Assembly (NCBI RefSeq): GCF_965221685.1
Contig: NZ_OZ244907.1
Strand: one strand, 5' to 3'
DNA: 64,000 nt
Source of the DNA: Palauibacter sp022826685
GTDB taxonomy: Bacteria > Gemmatimonadota > Gemmatimonadetes > Palauibacterales > Palauibacteraceae
The position numbers and the translations under genes are program-made. The notes under the pieces were generated by a model that saw nothing but the letters and a program-made list of their open reading frames with translations, did not search any database and was not told the origin of the DNA. The stretch's first letter is position 1. The number at the start of each line of letters is the position of its first letter. Positions 18,173-26,693 of the stretch are shown here, piece by piece.

Positions 18173-21100
18173 TCAAAAGCGACGGGGGCCCAGCCCGCCG
18201 CCACCGAAACCGCCCTGGCCGTCCTGCGTCTGCTGGTCGTAGTCGAACTTGAGATCGGGCGCATCCATGAGGCTGACGCTCATCTGGAAGATGAAGTTGC
18301 CGTTCGGCGAGCGGGCGAACATGAAGGTCGCGACCCAGCGGTGCAGTGCGCGGTCGAGCGTGATGAGGTGCTCCCCGAATTCCTTGTTGGTGAGGTTGTA
18401 GGTCGTTCGCCAGGCGAGACGCCAGCTCGGCGACGGATTGAGTGAAAGAACCGCGTTGAGCGACTGCCGGTCCTGCGCGCTCTGCTCCGCCCGGCCGCGC
18501 TGCAGCGAATAGGTCAGGGCCAGCGTCCACGGGCCGCCGGCCCGCAGACCGGGATCCGCCGGATCCGGATTCTCGTCGAAACTCTGCAGCCGGTATCGGG
18601 AGTCGGCCGCGTTTCGCAGGCGGTTCTGCGGATCGGCTCCACCCCCGCCGCCCCCGCCGCCCAGTCCGAGCAACCCGCCGAGACCGCTGGCCGAGCTGAA
18701 CGTGAAACTGCCCGTCAGGCTCGAAAGGATGGGGGCGAACATCCGCTCCTCTCCGGTGCCGTCGAACAGGTCGAGAGACATGTTCAGGGACAGCCCCCTG
18801 AGCAGATCCGAGTTGATGCGGTGCGACCAGCGGTCCGTCGTCAACGGCGACTCGTTCTCGCGGGACCAGTCGAAGGTGAGCGGACTCGAATTGATTCCCA
18901 GGAGGACGACGTTCCGGCGTGGCTGCGCGCGACGCGGCGCATTGGGGTCCCCTGAATCCGGTCCGGTGCCGGGCACCGCGTCCTGCGGGGCGGCTGCCAG
19001 CCCTCTGGCCGCTTCGGCGGGACCCTCTTCGGCCGATTCCACCTCCGGCGCCTGCACTCCGGCCGAATCGCCGGCCGCCGCGAGCGAATCCGCCTCGGGC
19101 GTCGCCGCGCCGGACTCCAGGTCGGTCGAATCCGCTTCGAGCGAACGGCCCTCCAGCAGCGCTTGCGCTTCCGGATCGAGTTCAACTTCCTCGCGCAGCT
19201 TGGCTTCGAAGGTCTGGTTCAGGGTGAGGCGAAGCCGGTTTTCCTGCTTGGAATTCGACACCGGGAACCCGGGGATCGAAAGCAGGGAATCGGAGGCTTC
19301 CACGGCGGGCGAATAGTCGTAGTGAAAGCGCGGCGAGACCTTGTGACGGATCCGCTCGAACGGGCCGACGCCGGGCAGGAACCCGTAGAGATCGGTGGAC
19401 ACCGCGGCTCCGAAGCGGAGGCGCGTCGGCGCGGTGATGAACTCTCCGTTCGTGTCGTCCGACTGAAACCGGCTCGCGTCGACGCTCAGCGTGGGACGAA
19501 GCGTCGTGCTCCCGATGAGGTCGATCTGGTATTCCGCCTGCGCCCCGTAGTCCAGTTTCGAAACGCTCCCGGGCGCTGCGGACGCCGTGGTGTCGGCGCC
19601 GGGCATCGGCTGGAATGGAAGTACGGTGTTCCGGTTGAAGTTCGTTCGTCCGCTGACCCCGAAGGAGCCGATGCGGATGGCGCTGTTCGCGGACGCAACC
19701 TCGGTTCTCTTGCCGTCGTCCTCTTCCTGGGTCCGGTCGAGGCGCGAAGCGGAGAAGGCGCCGTTGACGACGATATTGTTGAACGGCCCGCTGCGGTTGC
19801 TGGGTGCGCGGAAGAGGGTCAGGGGCGAGAAGGTCATCTGAAGCTTGGGCAGCGTGAGATCCGTCCGCCCCTTCTGCGCCCCCAGGTCCTGGCGCCGGCT
19901 TCCGCTCACGTTGACGGACGCGAAGGGGAACCGGTGCTGGACTCCGACGTCCGACGCGATTCGTTGCGTCTGTACCGTCGGGTCGAAGGTCTGACGCTCG
20001 AATACGCTGGTGTTCGAGACGAAGTTGGCGTTGACCCGTATGTCCGTGACGGGAGTCAACTCGTGATTGTGGCGCATCTGAAACTGCAGGGTCTTCTCGT
20101 TCCCGAAACTGTAGCTCGCGATGACGTTGCCCCGGAAGAACTTCTTGATCGAGCGGTATCGGAAGGCTCCGTTGAGGCGCGTGAACCGTCCGCTGAACCA
20201 GTCGGCCGTCGCCTGCGCGTCCATGAAATCGTTCCCGGCGAAGTAATACCCGAAGTCGGTGATGCTCCGCCGGGCGTTGCTTGAGGACGCCACGACATCG
20301 TTGAACCCGAAACGCGGGGGCAGAAAGCCGCTCCTGCGTTCCTCCCGAATGTCCTGCGCAAAGAAGGGAAGCCAGGCGACGGGCACGTTCTGGATGTAGA
20401 GGGTCACGGGCCACGCCACGACGATGTCGTCCGATACGACCTTGATCTGTCCGGCGCGGAAGTAGTAGTGCGGCTCCTCGAGGTCGCACGAGGTGAAGTT
20501 TCCGGTTTCGACGAAGGCGGTGCCGGAGCCCCGCAGGGTCATGAGCCCCCTGATGAACCAGTCGGCGCCCTGTTGGGCGAACGACGTTCGCGCATCCGCG
20601 ACGGTGCCCTTGGTGGCGGAGACATCGTAGTTCAGACACTCGTCGGAGATCACGTTCTCCCCTTCCCCGGAGAGCGAGATGTTCCCGCACCCCCTCACGA
20701 ACTGCAGACCCGCCTCGTAGGTGATCGTGTCCGCATCGATCGTGGACTGCTCGTACATGACCTGTGCCTCTCGATTGAGCTGCACACGCTGCCGGTCGAC
20801 ATCCAGCTCGACGCCGCGCCCCTGATATTGGATGACCTGATAGCCCGGCTCCCCGAGGAGCTGTCCGAAGATGTCGTCCTGTTGAGGGAACGGCGGGTCC
20901 GCCGGAGCGGTATCGACGGTGTCGGCGACGGCCGAGTCCGCGGCCGCTACGGCGCTCGAGTCGCCGGCCGCTACCGAGTCGTCGACTGCAGCGGAGTCAC
21001 CGGTCGCCGCGGAATCGCCGGCCGGCGTTGAATCCGCCACGGGCACATCCAGTGTATCCCGCGCGGTGGAATCCCGGGGCACGGAGTCCTGCGGGAGGGA

Positions 21101-21247
21101 GTCTCGCCCCACAACCACGACCGTGTCGGTATCCGCGCGGGCCGTGAACTCGAGGGGGCGGGCACCGGCGGGCGCGGCGCGCGCGGTTTCGGTTGCGCCG
21201 AGGCCGCCGAGCAGGGCCGCCAGCGCCAGGAGCGTGCGCAGCCTCAG
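18173..21247 (-). CDS. lptD: LPS-assembly outer-membrane protein LptD
   Basis: 1024 aa. After a signal peptide (RLRTLLALAALLGGLG, cut near ARA) comes an Asp/Ser/Ala-rich low-complexity stretch (about residues 45-110), then the OstA-like periplasmic domain (YQVIQYQGRGVELDV; EQSTIDADTITYEAGLQFV) and the LptD barrel domain with its LPFFAQDIREERRSGFLPP signature. Two further inserts stand out: a Glu/Ala/Asp-rich segment of roughly 90 residues within the barrel and a run of eight glycines near the C-terminus. It would insert lipopolysaccharide into the outer leaflet. No ATG, GTG or TTG suits the signal peptide. A CTG (21247) that overlaps the tatC stop and follows GGAAGG is the best start. The open frame runs further upstream through tatC, but that is a shadow. 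Confidence 0.88.
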   Translation of the reverse strand: MRLRTLLALAALLGGLGATETARAAPAGARPLEFTARADTDTVVVVGRDSLPQDSVPRDSTARDTLDVPVADSTPAGDSAATGDSAAVDDSVAAGDSSAVAAADSAVADTVDTAPADPPFPQQDDIFGQLLGEPGYQVIQYQGRGVELDVDRQRVQLNREAQVMYEQSTIDADTITYEAGLQFVRGCGNISLSGEGENVISDECLNYDVSATKGTVADARTSFAQQGADWFIRGLMTLRGSGTAFVETGNFTSCDLEEPHYYFRAGQIKVVSDDIVVAWPVTLYIQNVPVAWLPFFAQDIREERRSGFLPPRFGFNDVVASSSNARRSITDFGYYFAGNDFMDAQATADWFSGRFTRLNGAFRYRSIKKFFRGNVIASYSFGNEKTLQFQMRHNHELTPVTDIRVNANFVSNTSVFERQTFDPTVQTQRIASDVGVQHRFPFASVNVSGSRRQDLGAQKGRTDLTLPKLQMTFSPLTLFRAPSNRSGPFNNIVVNGAFSASRLDRTQEEDDGKRTEVASANSAIRIGSFGVSGRTNFNRNTVLPFQPMPGADTTASAAPGSVSKLDYGAQAEYQIDLIGSTTLRPTLSVDASRFQSDDTNGEFITAPTRLRFGAAVSTDLYGFLPGVGPFERIRHKVSPRFHYDYSPAVEASDSLLSIPGFPVSNSKQENRLRLTLNQTFEAKLREEVELDPEAQALLEGRSLEADSTDLESGAATPEADSLAAAGDSAGVQAPEVESAEEGPAEAARGLAAAPQDAVPGTGPDSGDPNAPRRAQPRRNVVLLGINSSPLTFDWSRENESPLTTDRWSHRINSDLLRGLSLNMSLDLFDGTGEERMFAPILSSLTGSFTFSSASGLGGLLGLGGGGGGGGADPQNRLRNAADSRYRLQSFDENPDPADPGLRAGGPWTLALTYSLQRGRAEQSAQDRQSLNAVLSLNPSPSWRLAWRTTYNLTNKEFGEHLITLDRALHRWVATFMFARSPNGNFIFQMSVSLMDAPDLKFDYDQQTQDGQGGFGGGGLGPRRF

Positions 21248-22041
21248 GTCGAACTTCCTTCCCCCGATGCCCCCTCGGCTGCCCGCTCCTCCCGCCGCCG
21301 CCGGAGCACGCGGGTCATGATCACGGAAATCTCGTAGAGGAACATCATCGGCAGCATCATCGCGAGCATCGTGTACGGGTCGGCGGGCGTGAGGAACGCC
21401 GAGACCACGGCCATCACCACGATCGCGTGACGCCGGTACTTCGCGAGCCCCTCCGGCGTCACGATCCCGAGCAGCGACAGGAACACGAGAACGACCGGAA
21501 GCTCGAAGATGATCCCGAACGCCAAAATCAGCTTGACCGCAAAGTTCAGATATTCGCTGATCATGATGACGGGGTTGAGCTGCTCGCTGAAGAAGTTCAG
21601 CAGGATCCTGAGTCCGAGCGGCAGGACCAGGAAGTACGCCATGGAGATGCCGGCGATGAAGAGGATGGTTCCGGAGGCGATCGCCGGGATGGCGAACTTG
21701 CGCTCGCTCTCGTACAGAGCCGGCGAGAGGAAGCCCCAGGCCTGCCAGGCGAGGTAGGGGAAGGCCGCGAGGAGGCCCACGATGAATCCGAGCTTCAGGA
21801 TGATGACGAACGGGGTCGTCGGACTCGAGAAGTTCAGGTTCTCGCCGGGGAGGAGTTCCGCGATCGGCCGCTCGACGATGCCGAGCACGTCCCATTGCGT
21901 GACGGCCACGAGCCCGATGACGAGCCCGACGAGAAGCGCGATGAGCGCTCGGATCAGGCGAGTGCGAAGCTCATCCAGGTGATCCAGGAAGGGCATCTCC
22001 GCCTGATCGGTCGCACCCTGGGTTTGTCGCCGCAGCCTCAT
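21244..22041 (-). CDS. tatC: Sec-independent translocase subunit TatC
   Basis: Polytopic receptor for twin-arginine signal peptides. 265 aa with six membrane helices. Family marks are FLDHLDELRTRLIRAL at the N-terminus, SPALYESERKF and FGIIFELPVVLVFLSLLGIVT. The C-terminal tail is basic then acidic. The ATG overlaps the nrdR stop (ATGA), and its own TGA overlaps the inferred CTG start of lptD. Confidence 0.95.
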   Translation of the reverse strand: MRLRRQTQGATDQAEMPFLDHLDELRTRLIRALIALLVGLVIGLVAVTQWDVLGIVERPIAELLPGENLNFSSPTTPFVIILKLGFIVGLLAAFPYLAWQAWGFLSPALYESERKFAIPAIASGTILFIAGISMAYFLVLPLGLRILLNFFSEQLNPVIMISEYLNFAVKLILAFGIIFELPVVLVFLSLLGIVTPEGLAKYRRHAIVVMAVVSAFLTPADPYTMLAMMLPMMFLYEISVIMTRVLRRRREERAAEGASGEGSST

Positions 22042-22550
22042 CGGCCCTGGTCACCTCCTGCCGAGAACAGATCGACCTGCCCCGCCGCGCTGTGCCCGGC
22101 TCGTCGCAGCAGTTGTCGCACTTCTTCCATGAACTCCGTGGTGTCCTGGAAGTTCCGATACACGCTGGCGAAGCGCACGTACGCAACCTGGTCCAGCGCG
22201 CGGAGCCGCTCCATGACGAGTTCTCCCAGCCGCAAGCTCGCGATGTCCCGCAGGTCCTCGGCCGCCAGCTGTTCCTCGACTTCATCCACAAGAAACTCGA
22301 TATCGCGGTTCGACACGGGCCGCTTCGCGCAGGCCACGCGGATGGAGGCGAGAAGCTTCCCGCGATCGTACGTCTCCGAGCCACCGTCCTTCTTCATGAC
22401 GAGCAGGGGCTCTTCCTCGGCCTGCTCGTAGGTCGTGAAGCGTTCGCCGCAGGAGAGGCACTCGCGCCGGCGGCGGATGGCCCGGCCGCCGCGACTCGTG
22501 CGGGAGTCGACGACCCGCGCTTCCGGATGGTTACAGCGGGGACACTGCAC
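22038..22550 (-). CDS. nrdR: Transcriptional repressor NrdR
   Basis: Zinc- and nucleotide-dependent repressor of ribonucleotide reductase genes. 170 aa. It has an N-terminal zinc ribbon (CPRCNHPEARVVDSR with CLSCGERFTTYE), then an ATP-cone domain (VMKKDGGSETYDRGKLLASI) and FASVYRNFQD. The GTG start lies 23 bases after the cpoB stop. No nrd reductase gene or recognisable NrdR box was noticed in the window. Confidence 0.95.
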   Translation of the reverse strand: MQCPRCNHPEARVVDSRTSRGGRAIRRRRECLSCGERFTTYEQAEEEPLLVMKKDGGSETYDRGKLLASIRVACAKRPVSNRDIEFLVDEVEEQLAAEDLRDIASLRLGELVMERLRALDQVAYVRFASVYRNFQDTTEFMEEVRQLLRRAGHSAAGQVDLFSAGGDQGR

Positions 22551-22573
22551 GGTAGCTTGCCGTCACCGGGCGA

Positions 22574-23374
22574 CTAGCCGCCCAGTCTCTCGCGTTCCCG
22601 GCGGGCCTCCGGCGCCTCGGGGCTGTTCGGATAGCCGGTCTCGATCTGGGCGAACAACCGCCGCGCGACCGCCGTGTTGCCCCGTCCCGCTTCGATCATC
22701 CCTCGGCGGAAGAGCGCCGCGGGAGCCCGGCTCGAATCCGGATAGAGTTCCGTCACTCGACGGTACTCCTCGAGCGCACTGCCGGGATCCTCCGCGTCCT
22801 CATAGGTGCGCGCCACCCAATACTGGGCATCGGGCGCGAACTCGTGGCCGCCGTAGACGGCGAGGAAATCGCGGAAGGCGTCGCGCGCGGTCTCGATGTT
22901 GCCGCGCTGGTACATGTCGAGCGCCAACGCGTAGTACTGGGACGCCTCGTTCGACCCGGACGCGGCGGAGGCGTCGGGGTTCGACTCGGCGCCGACCGGA
23001 CCCGCGGCGGGCGGGCCCGCGCCCGCCGGTCCCGGGAAGCTCATCGGCGAGGGGGCGCCGAGGCGACGCTGATTCTCGTAGATGTCGTTGAGCAGCTGGT
23101 TGTTCTGGGCGGACATCTCGATGAGCTGCTCGAAGAGACCCTCGATCCGTTGGATCAGCCGGTCGAGTTCACCCCGACCCGTCGTCTCCCGGCGCTCGCT
23201 CGAACTCTCGATCGATTCCAGGTCCGCCTGAACCGCCTCGGCCAGCTGGCGCTGACTCTCGGCGAGAGCTGCGATGTCGTCCCGAAGGGCGTCTCCCATC
23301 GTCTCGACATCGCCCCGGGACGCGCAGGCGGCGGCCGCAACGCCCAACAGCACGGCGACCGCCGCATTCCGCAT
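22574..23374 (-). CDS. cpoB: Tol-Pal-associated periplasmic coordinator CpoB (YbgF)
   Basis: 266 aa. The N-terminus has a short hydrophobic core and a lipobox-like AAAC. A coiled-coil stretch (about residues 25-105) is followed by a Pro/Gly/Ala-rich linker and three TPR units (ASQYYALALDMYQRGNIE; HEFAPDAQYWVARTYE; SRAPAALFRRGMIEAGRG), the usual CpoB layout. It links outer-membrane constriction by Tol-Pal to septal wall synthesis. The ATG abuts the pal stop with no gap. The putative Cys31-type anchor is unlike E. coli CpoB, which is soluble. Confidence 0.88.
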   Translation of the reverse strand: MRNAAVAVLLGVAAAACASRGDVETMGDALRDDIAALAESQRQLAEAVQADLESIESSSERRETTGRGELDRLIQRIEGLFEQLIEMSAQNNQLLNDIYENQRRLGAPSPMSFPGPAGAGPPAAGPVGAESNPDASAASGSNEASQYYALALDMYQRGNIETARDAFRDFLAVYGGHEFAPDAQYWVARTYEDAEDPGSALEEYRRVTELYPDSSRAPAALFRRGMIEAGRGNTAVARRLFAQIETGYPNSPEAPEARRERERLGG

Positions 23375-24019
23375 CTAGATGTCTCCGTCCGTGATGACGA
23401 ACTCGCCGCGACGGTTCTGCCGCCACGCCGACTCGTTGCTCCCCCGTGCCAGCGGCATCTCCTCTCCGAACGTCACGACGTCGAAGCGGCTGGCGTCCAG
23501 CCCCAGGTTGGAGAGATAGTCGACCGCGGCCTGGGCCCTTCTCAGGCCGAGCGCCTGGTTGTACTCCAGGGAGCCCCGCTCGTCGCAATGGCCCTCGACC
23601 CGGAGGCGGATGTCGGATCGATCCCGCAGCGCGTCCGCCTTGCTCTGCAGAATCGCGGCGGCCGCGTCGGTGATGGCGGATTCGTTGTAGTCGAAGTGAA
23701 TCCGCGCAACGATCGCCTCGCCCGCCATGGCGCGCTCGATGTCCGCGGGCGCGGACTCCGCGCACGTCGTGCCCGGATAATCGCTTACGGCCTGCTCGAG
23801 CAATCGGCGAGCGGTCGCGTAATCGCCCTCCTCCATGGCCGCCATCGCCTGATCGCAGAGCCGGGCTGCCGCCGCCTCGCGCTGCGCACTGTCATCCACG
23901 GCCGGGGGCGGAGGGGGTGGCGGCGGCGGCGGTACCGGCTCCGGTTCCGGGTTGCCGCTACACGCAGTCGCCAGAAGTGCCACGAGAAGAATGGGAGCGA
24001 ATCGGTGGCTCAGCTTCAT
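23375..24019 (-). CDS. pal: Peptidoglycan-associated lipoprotein Pal
   Basis: 214 aa. The signal peptide ends in a lipobox (ALLATACSG). A run of ten prolines follows, then a short helical repeat region and a C-terminal OmpA-like domain (IHFDYNESAITDAAAAIL; VEGHCDERGSLEYN; LGLRRAQAAVDYL) that binds meso-diaminopimelate in peptidoglycan. The ATG at 24019 has AGGAG seven bases upstream; the frame is open to 24259 but the start choice is clear. The helical region between the prolines and the OmpA domain is longer than in E. coli Pal. It follows tolB after 151 bases. Confidence 0.93.
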   Translation of the reverse strand: MKLSHRFAPILLVALLATACSGNPEPEPVPPPPPPPPPPAVDDSAQREAAAARLCDQAMAAMEEGDYATARRLLEQAVSDYPGTTCAESAPADIERAMAGEAIVARIHFDYNESAITDAAAAILQSKADALRDRSDIRLRVEGHCDERGSLEYNQALGLRRAQAAVDYLSNLGLDASRFDVVTFGEEMPLARGSNESAWRQNRRGEFVITDGDI

Positions 24020-24170
24020 CGAGGTCTCCTTGTTTACCAGTCGCGGGACGAGAATTCGGCGAGGACAGGGCAAACGTCGGCGCTGAAAACGCTGACCCGA
24101 TCCCGGTTTCAACACGGATTCGTAACCTATCGCAGACCCGTCAAGTCGCAACCCGCAGAACGACCGGGGG

Positions 24171-25523
24171 TCATGAGCCGGGCGGGATGGGGGGCGACCA
24201 ATCCGGGAGACCGTCGAGCCGTCCCGCGGTGAGGGGCCGGGACCTCCCCGTGAAGACATCGAGGATCCAGACGGTCGAGCCCTGGGCGTCGATCGACGAA
24301 AAGACGAGATGACGGCCGTCGGGCGCCCAGCTGGGATCCTCGCTCTCGCCGCGCCGGGTCAGCATGCGCCGGTCGGTGCCATCCGGGTTCACCGTGAAGA
24401 TCTGCCAGCGGCGGTCGCTCAGGGCGGAATACGCGATCCGGTCGCCGTTGGGCGACCAGTCCGGGCCGGCCGCGTTGGTGTCCTCCCGCGGGTGGTAGAT
24501 GCTGATGCGGCGGGCCGGGCCTCCCGAGACGCGACGGACGTAGACCTGCTGCTCGTTGGCCGGATCGGCCTCGTACGCGAACGACTCCCCATCCGGCGAA
24601 AAGCTGGGGTTCAGCGACTGGACCCGGCCATCGGTCAGCTGCTCGCCCCCCTCGACCATGATGCGCGCGGTTCCGCCCACGCCTTCTGCGTACGCCAAAC
24701 GTCCGTCCGGCGTCCATGTCGGCGTCTGAATGAGCCTCCCCGAGGCTACCGTGCGACGGCTGCCGGTGATGAGATTCATCTCCACGAGCGAGAAGTACCC
24801 CGTCTCATCCTGGATCGTGTACGCGATCCGGGTGGCGTCCGGCGAGAAGGCGGGCGAGAAGACGTTGCGCCCTCCGGTGTCGATCCGCTGCGGGTTCCGG
24901 CCGTCGCTGTCGATGAGCAGGAGGTAGGACGACCCGTCGCCATCCCTCCGGCGCAGTGCGATCCGCGTCGCGGCGATGCCGCGCTGGCCTCCCGTCGCCC
25001 AGAAGACGATCCGGTCGGAGATCCGGTGGACCGACATTCGGAAATCGGCCGCATCCATCGGGGGCAGCGTGAAAGCCTGGACGTTCTCGAGGTTTCCGTA
25101 CACGACGTCGTGCAGGCTGACTCTGAGGAGCGGAGTCTGCGTCCCCGGCGCGACGGAGATCTCCGAGGTGACGAACCACACGGCCCCGAGCTGGTTCCAG
25201 AGCGCGTAGTTCGGGGTGCCGCTCATTGGGAGCGTGTCGGGCACCGCGAGGATCTCGAACCGGTCGGAATAGTCGAGGTCCGTGCGAAGAATCTCGCCGA
25301 CCGCCGCCCCCAGCTCCTCGAATCCGGCGCTCGCGGAGACGGGCGCCACGACCATGCCCGGCACGTAGCGGGCCTCGTAGGTGAGGCCCAGGCGGAGCGC
25401 CCCGCCCTCCTGACCTCCCAGCGGCGATCCGACCGCCGCCGCGGCCAGCACCAGCCCCGCGGCGGCGAACCGGGGGCGTCCCCCGGCGGCACGGCGTCGA
25501 CGAAAGATCCACGGCCGGTCCAT
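24171..25523 (-). CDS. tolB: Tol-Pal system beta-propeller protein TolB
   Basis: 450 aa periplasmic protein. It has a signal-like N-terminus, an N-terminal domain that would bind TolA (FEELGAAVGEILRTDLDYSDRFEI) and a six-bladed propeller with repeated FSPDG / WSPNGDRIAYSA / WAPDGRHLVFSS units. The ATG abuts the tolA stop. The order tolQ-tolR-tolA-tolB-pal-cpoB is canonical and makes the assignment firm. Confidence 0.95.
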   Translation of the reverse strand: MDRPWIFRRRRAAGGRPRFAAAGLVLAAAAVGSPLGGQEGGALRLGLTYEARYVPGMVVAPVSASAGFEELGAAVGEILRTDLDYSDRFEILAVPDTLPMSGTPNYALWNQLGAVWFVTSEISVAPGTQTPLLRVSLHDVVYGNLENVQAFTLPPMDAADFRMSVHRISDRIVFWATGGQRGIAATRIALRRRDGDGSSYLLLIDSDGRNPQRIDTGGRNVFSPAFSPDATRIAYTIQDETGYFSLVEMNLITGSRRTVASGRLIQTPTWTPDGRLAYAEGVGGTARIMVEGGEQLTDGRVQSLNPSFSPDGESFAYEADPANEQQVYVRRVSGGPARRISIYHPREDTNAAGPDWSPNGDRIAYSALSDRRWQIFTVNPDGTDRRMLTRRGESEDPSWAPDGRHLVFSSIDAQGSTVWILDVFTGRSRPLTAGRLDGLPDWSPPIPPGS

Positions 25524-26237
25524 TCAGCGATCGCTCGGATCGAAGAAGAACGAGACGGCGAGCGCGTCGGCCGGAAAGTCGTCGGGGAGCGGGCCGAAGG
25601 CCCGGTCGCGGCCCGCGGATTCCACGGCTCCCATGGCCTGGGTATCGAAGATCAGGCTCCCGGACCTCGCCACCCACTCGAAGCCCGTCACCCGCCCGTC
25701 CCGGTGGATGATGAAGTAGACCTCGGCCCGAAGCTCGCGCGCCCCGACAGGGGGCCGCCAGCGGCGCTGGATCTGGCGGATGATGTTCTCGGTGTACTCA
25801 GGCCAGGCCGAGGCTTCGCCGGCGATCCGGATCGTCCGCACTTCCTCTCCGACTTCCTCGGTCCGCGCGGGTTCCGGCTCCGGCTCGCGTTCAACCTCAA
25901 CCTCGGCCTCCACGGTGGGCGTCTCCACCTGCGGCACCGGATCGGGCGTCGGTTCCGGGGGAGGCGGCCGGTTCTCCTCTTCCGCGACCTCGGGCGGCGA
26001 CGGATCGACGCGGATCGGCGCATCCTCCGGAGCGAACTCGACCATGTTCACCCGCACCGCCGCAGGCATTTCGGGCGGGCGTATCGCCGCGTCGCCGAAC
26101 AGGACGAGAACGAGCAGACCCCCGTGGACCAGGAGCGAGCCGTACACGGCCCGCCTGGGCGGTCGGCCGTGACGCTGCGGCCCTCCGCGCCGCCATGCGC
26201 GCCAACGCCCGGCTTCCACCCCTCCGTACGGAGTCAT
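25524..26237 (-). CDS. tolA: TolA/TonB-type energy transducer
   Basis: 237 aa with one N-terminal membrane helix (YGSLLVHGGLLVLVLFG), a Pro/Glu-rich periplasmic spacer (PPPPEPTPDPVPQVE...) and a C-terminal TonB/TolA fold (YTENIIRQIQRRWRPP; EVYFIIHRDGRVTGF). By position between tolR and tolB it acts as TolA, although the C-terminal fold is of the TonB_C kind and the spacer is much shorter than the helical one of E. coli TolA. The ATG overlaps the tolR stop. Confidence 0.85.
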   Translation of the reverse strand: MTPYGGVEAGRWRAWRRGGPQRHGRPPRRAVYGSLLVHGGLLVLVLFGDAAIRPPEMPAAVRVNMVEFAPEDAPIRVDPSPPEVAEEENRPPPPEPTPDPVPQVETPTVEAEVEVEREPEPEPARTEEVGEEVRTIRIAGEASAWPEYTENIIRQIQRRWRPPVGARELRAEVYFIIHRDGRVTGFEWVARSGSLIFDTQAMGAVESAGRDRAFGPLPDDFPADALAVSFFFDPSDR

Positions 26238-26659
26238 GGGCGGCGAAGGCTCGGGTCCGGATCCGTGACCATGTTCAGCACGCCTCCGGCCTGCTGAATC
26301 CGACCCATCACCCGGGTCGCCTGCCGAAGGGCGAGGTCGCCATCCGCCTTCAGGTACACCGCGTCCGACTCGAAGCGATCCAGCGCCAACGCGAGCGTAG
26401 CGTCGAACTCCTCCAGCGTCACCGGTACGTCGTCCAGGTAGATCTGCCCGTCCGCGTCGATCGAGACCACGAGCGCATCGGAAGCGCTGAGAGGCGCGGA
26501 GAGGCCCTCCGGCAGATCGATTTCGATGCCGCCCTGGAGAATGGGCGCCGTGATCATGAAGATGATGAGGAGGGTGAACGCGACGTCGACCAGGCTCGTG
26601 ACGTTGATCTCCGCCACGACGCCGATCCCGTCGGCCTGCTGCGTAAAGCGCCTCTTCAT
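26234..26659 (-). CDS. tolR: TolR/ExbD-type proton-channel subunit
   Basis: 141 aa. After a basic N-terminus and one membrane helix (INVTSLVDVAFTLLIIFMIT) with the essential aspartate in SLVDVAF, a periplasmic ExbD/TolR domain follows (GIEIDLPEG; SIDADGQIYLDD; LKADGDLALRQ). With TolQ it converts proton flow into TolA movement. The ATG at 26659 has GAGGAG upstream at good distance. The longer open frame to 26782 has no suitable start. Confidence 0.93.
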   Translation of the reverse strand: MKRRFTQQADGIGVVAEINVTSLVDVAFTLLIIFMITAPILQGGIEIDLPEGLSAPLSASDALVVSIDADGQIYLDDVPVTLEEFDATLALALDRFESDAVYLKADGDLALRQATRVMGRIQQAGGVLNMVTDPDPSLRRP

Positions 26660-26693
26660 CCCGCGCTCCTCGTCCTCCGACCGGGGCCCCGGC

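Noticed and set aside
18600..18680. Gly-codon run near the end of lptD as a mobile or CRISPR-like repeat
   Set aside because: It is a single homopolymeric Gly run within an intact frame, with no spacers or repeated units.
18173..21895. A single 1240-aa frame suggesting a TatC-LptD fusion
   Set aside because: The extra N-terminal part is in a different frame from tatC and reads as nonsense; tatC itself is complete at 21244-22041. The LptD signal peptide starts at 21247.
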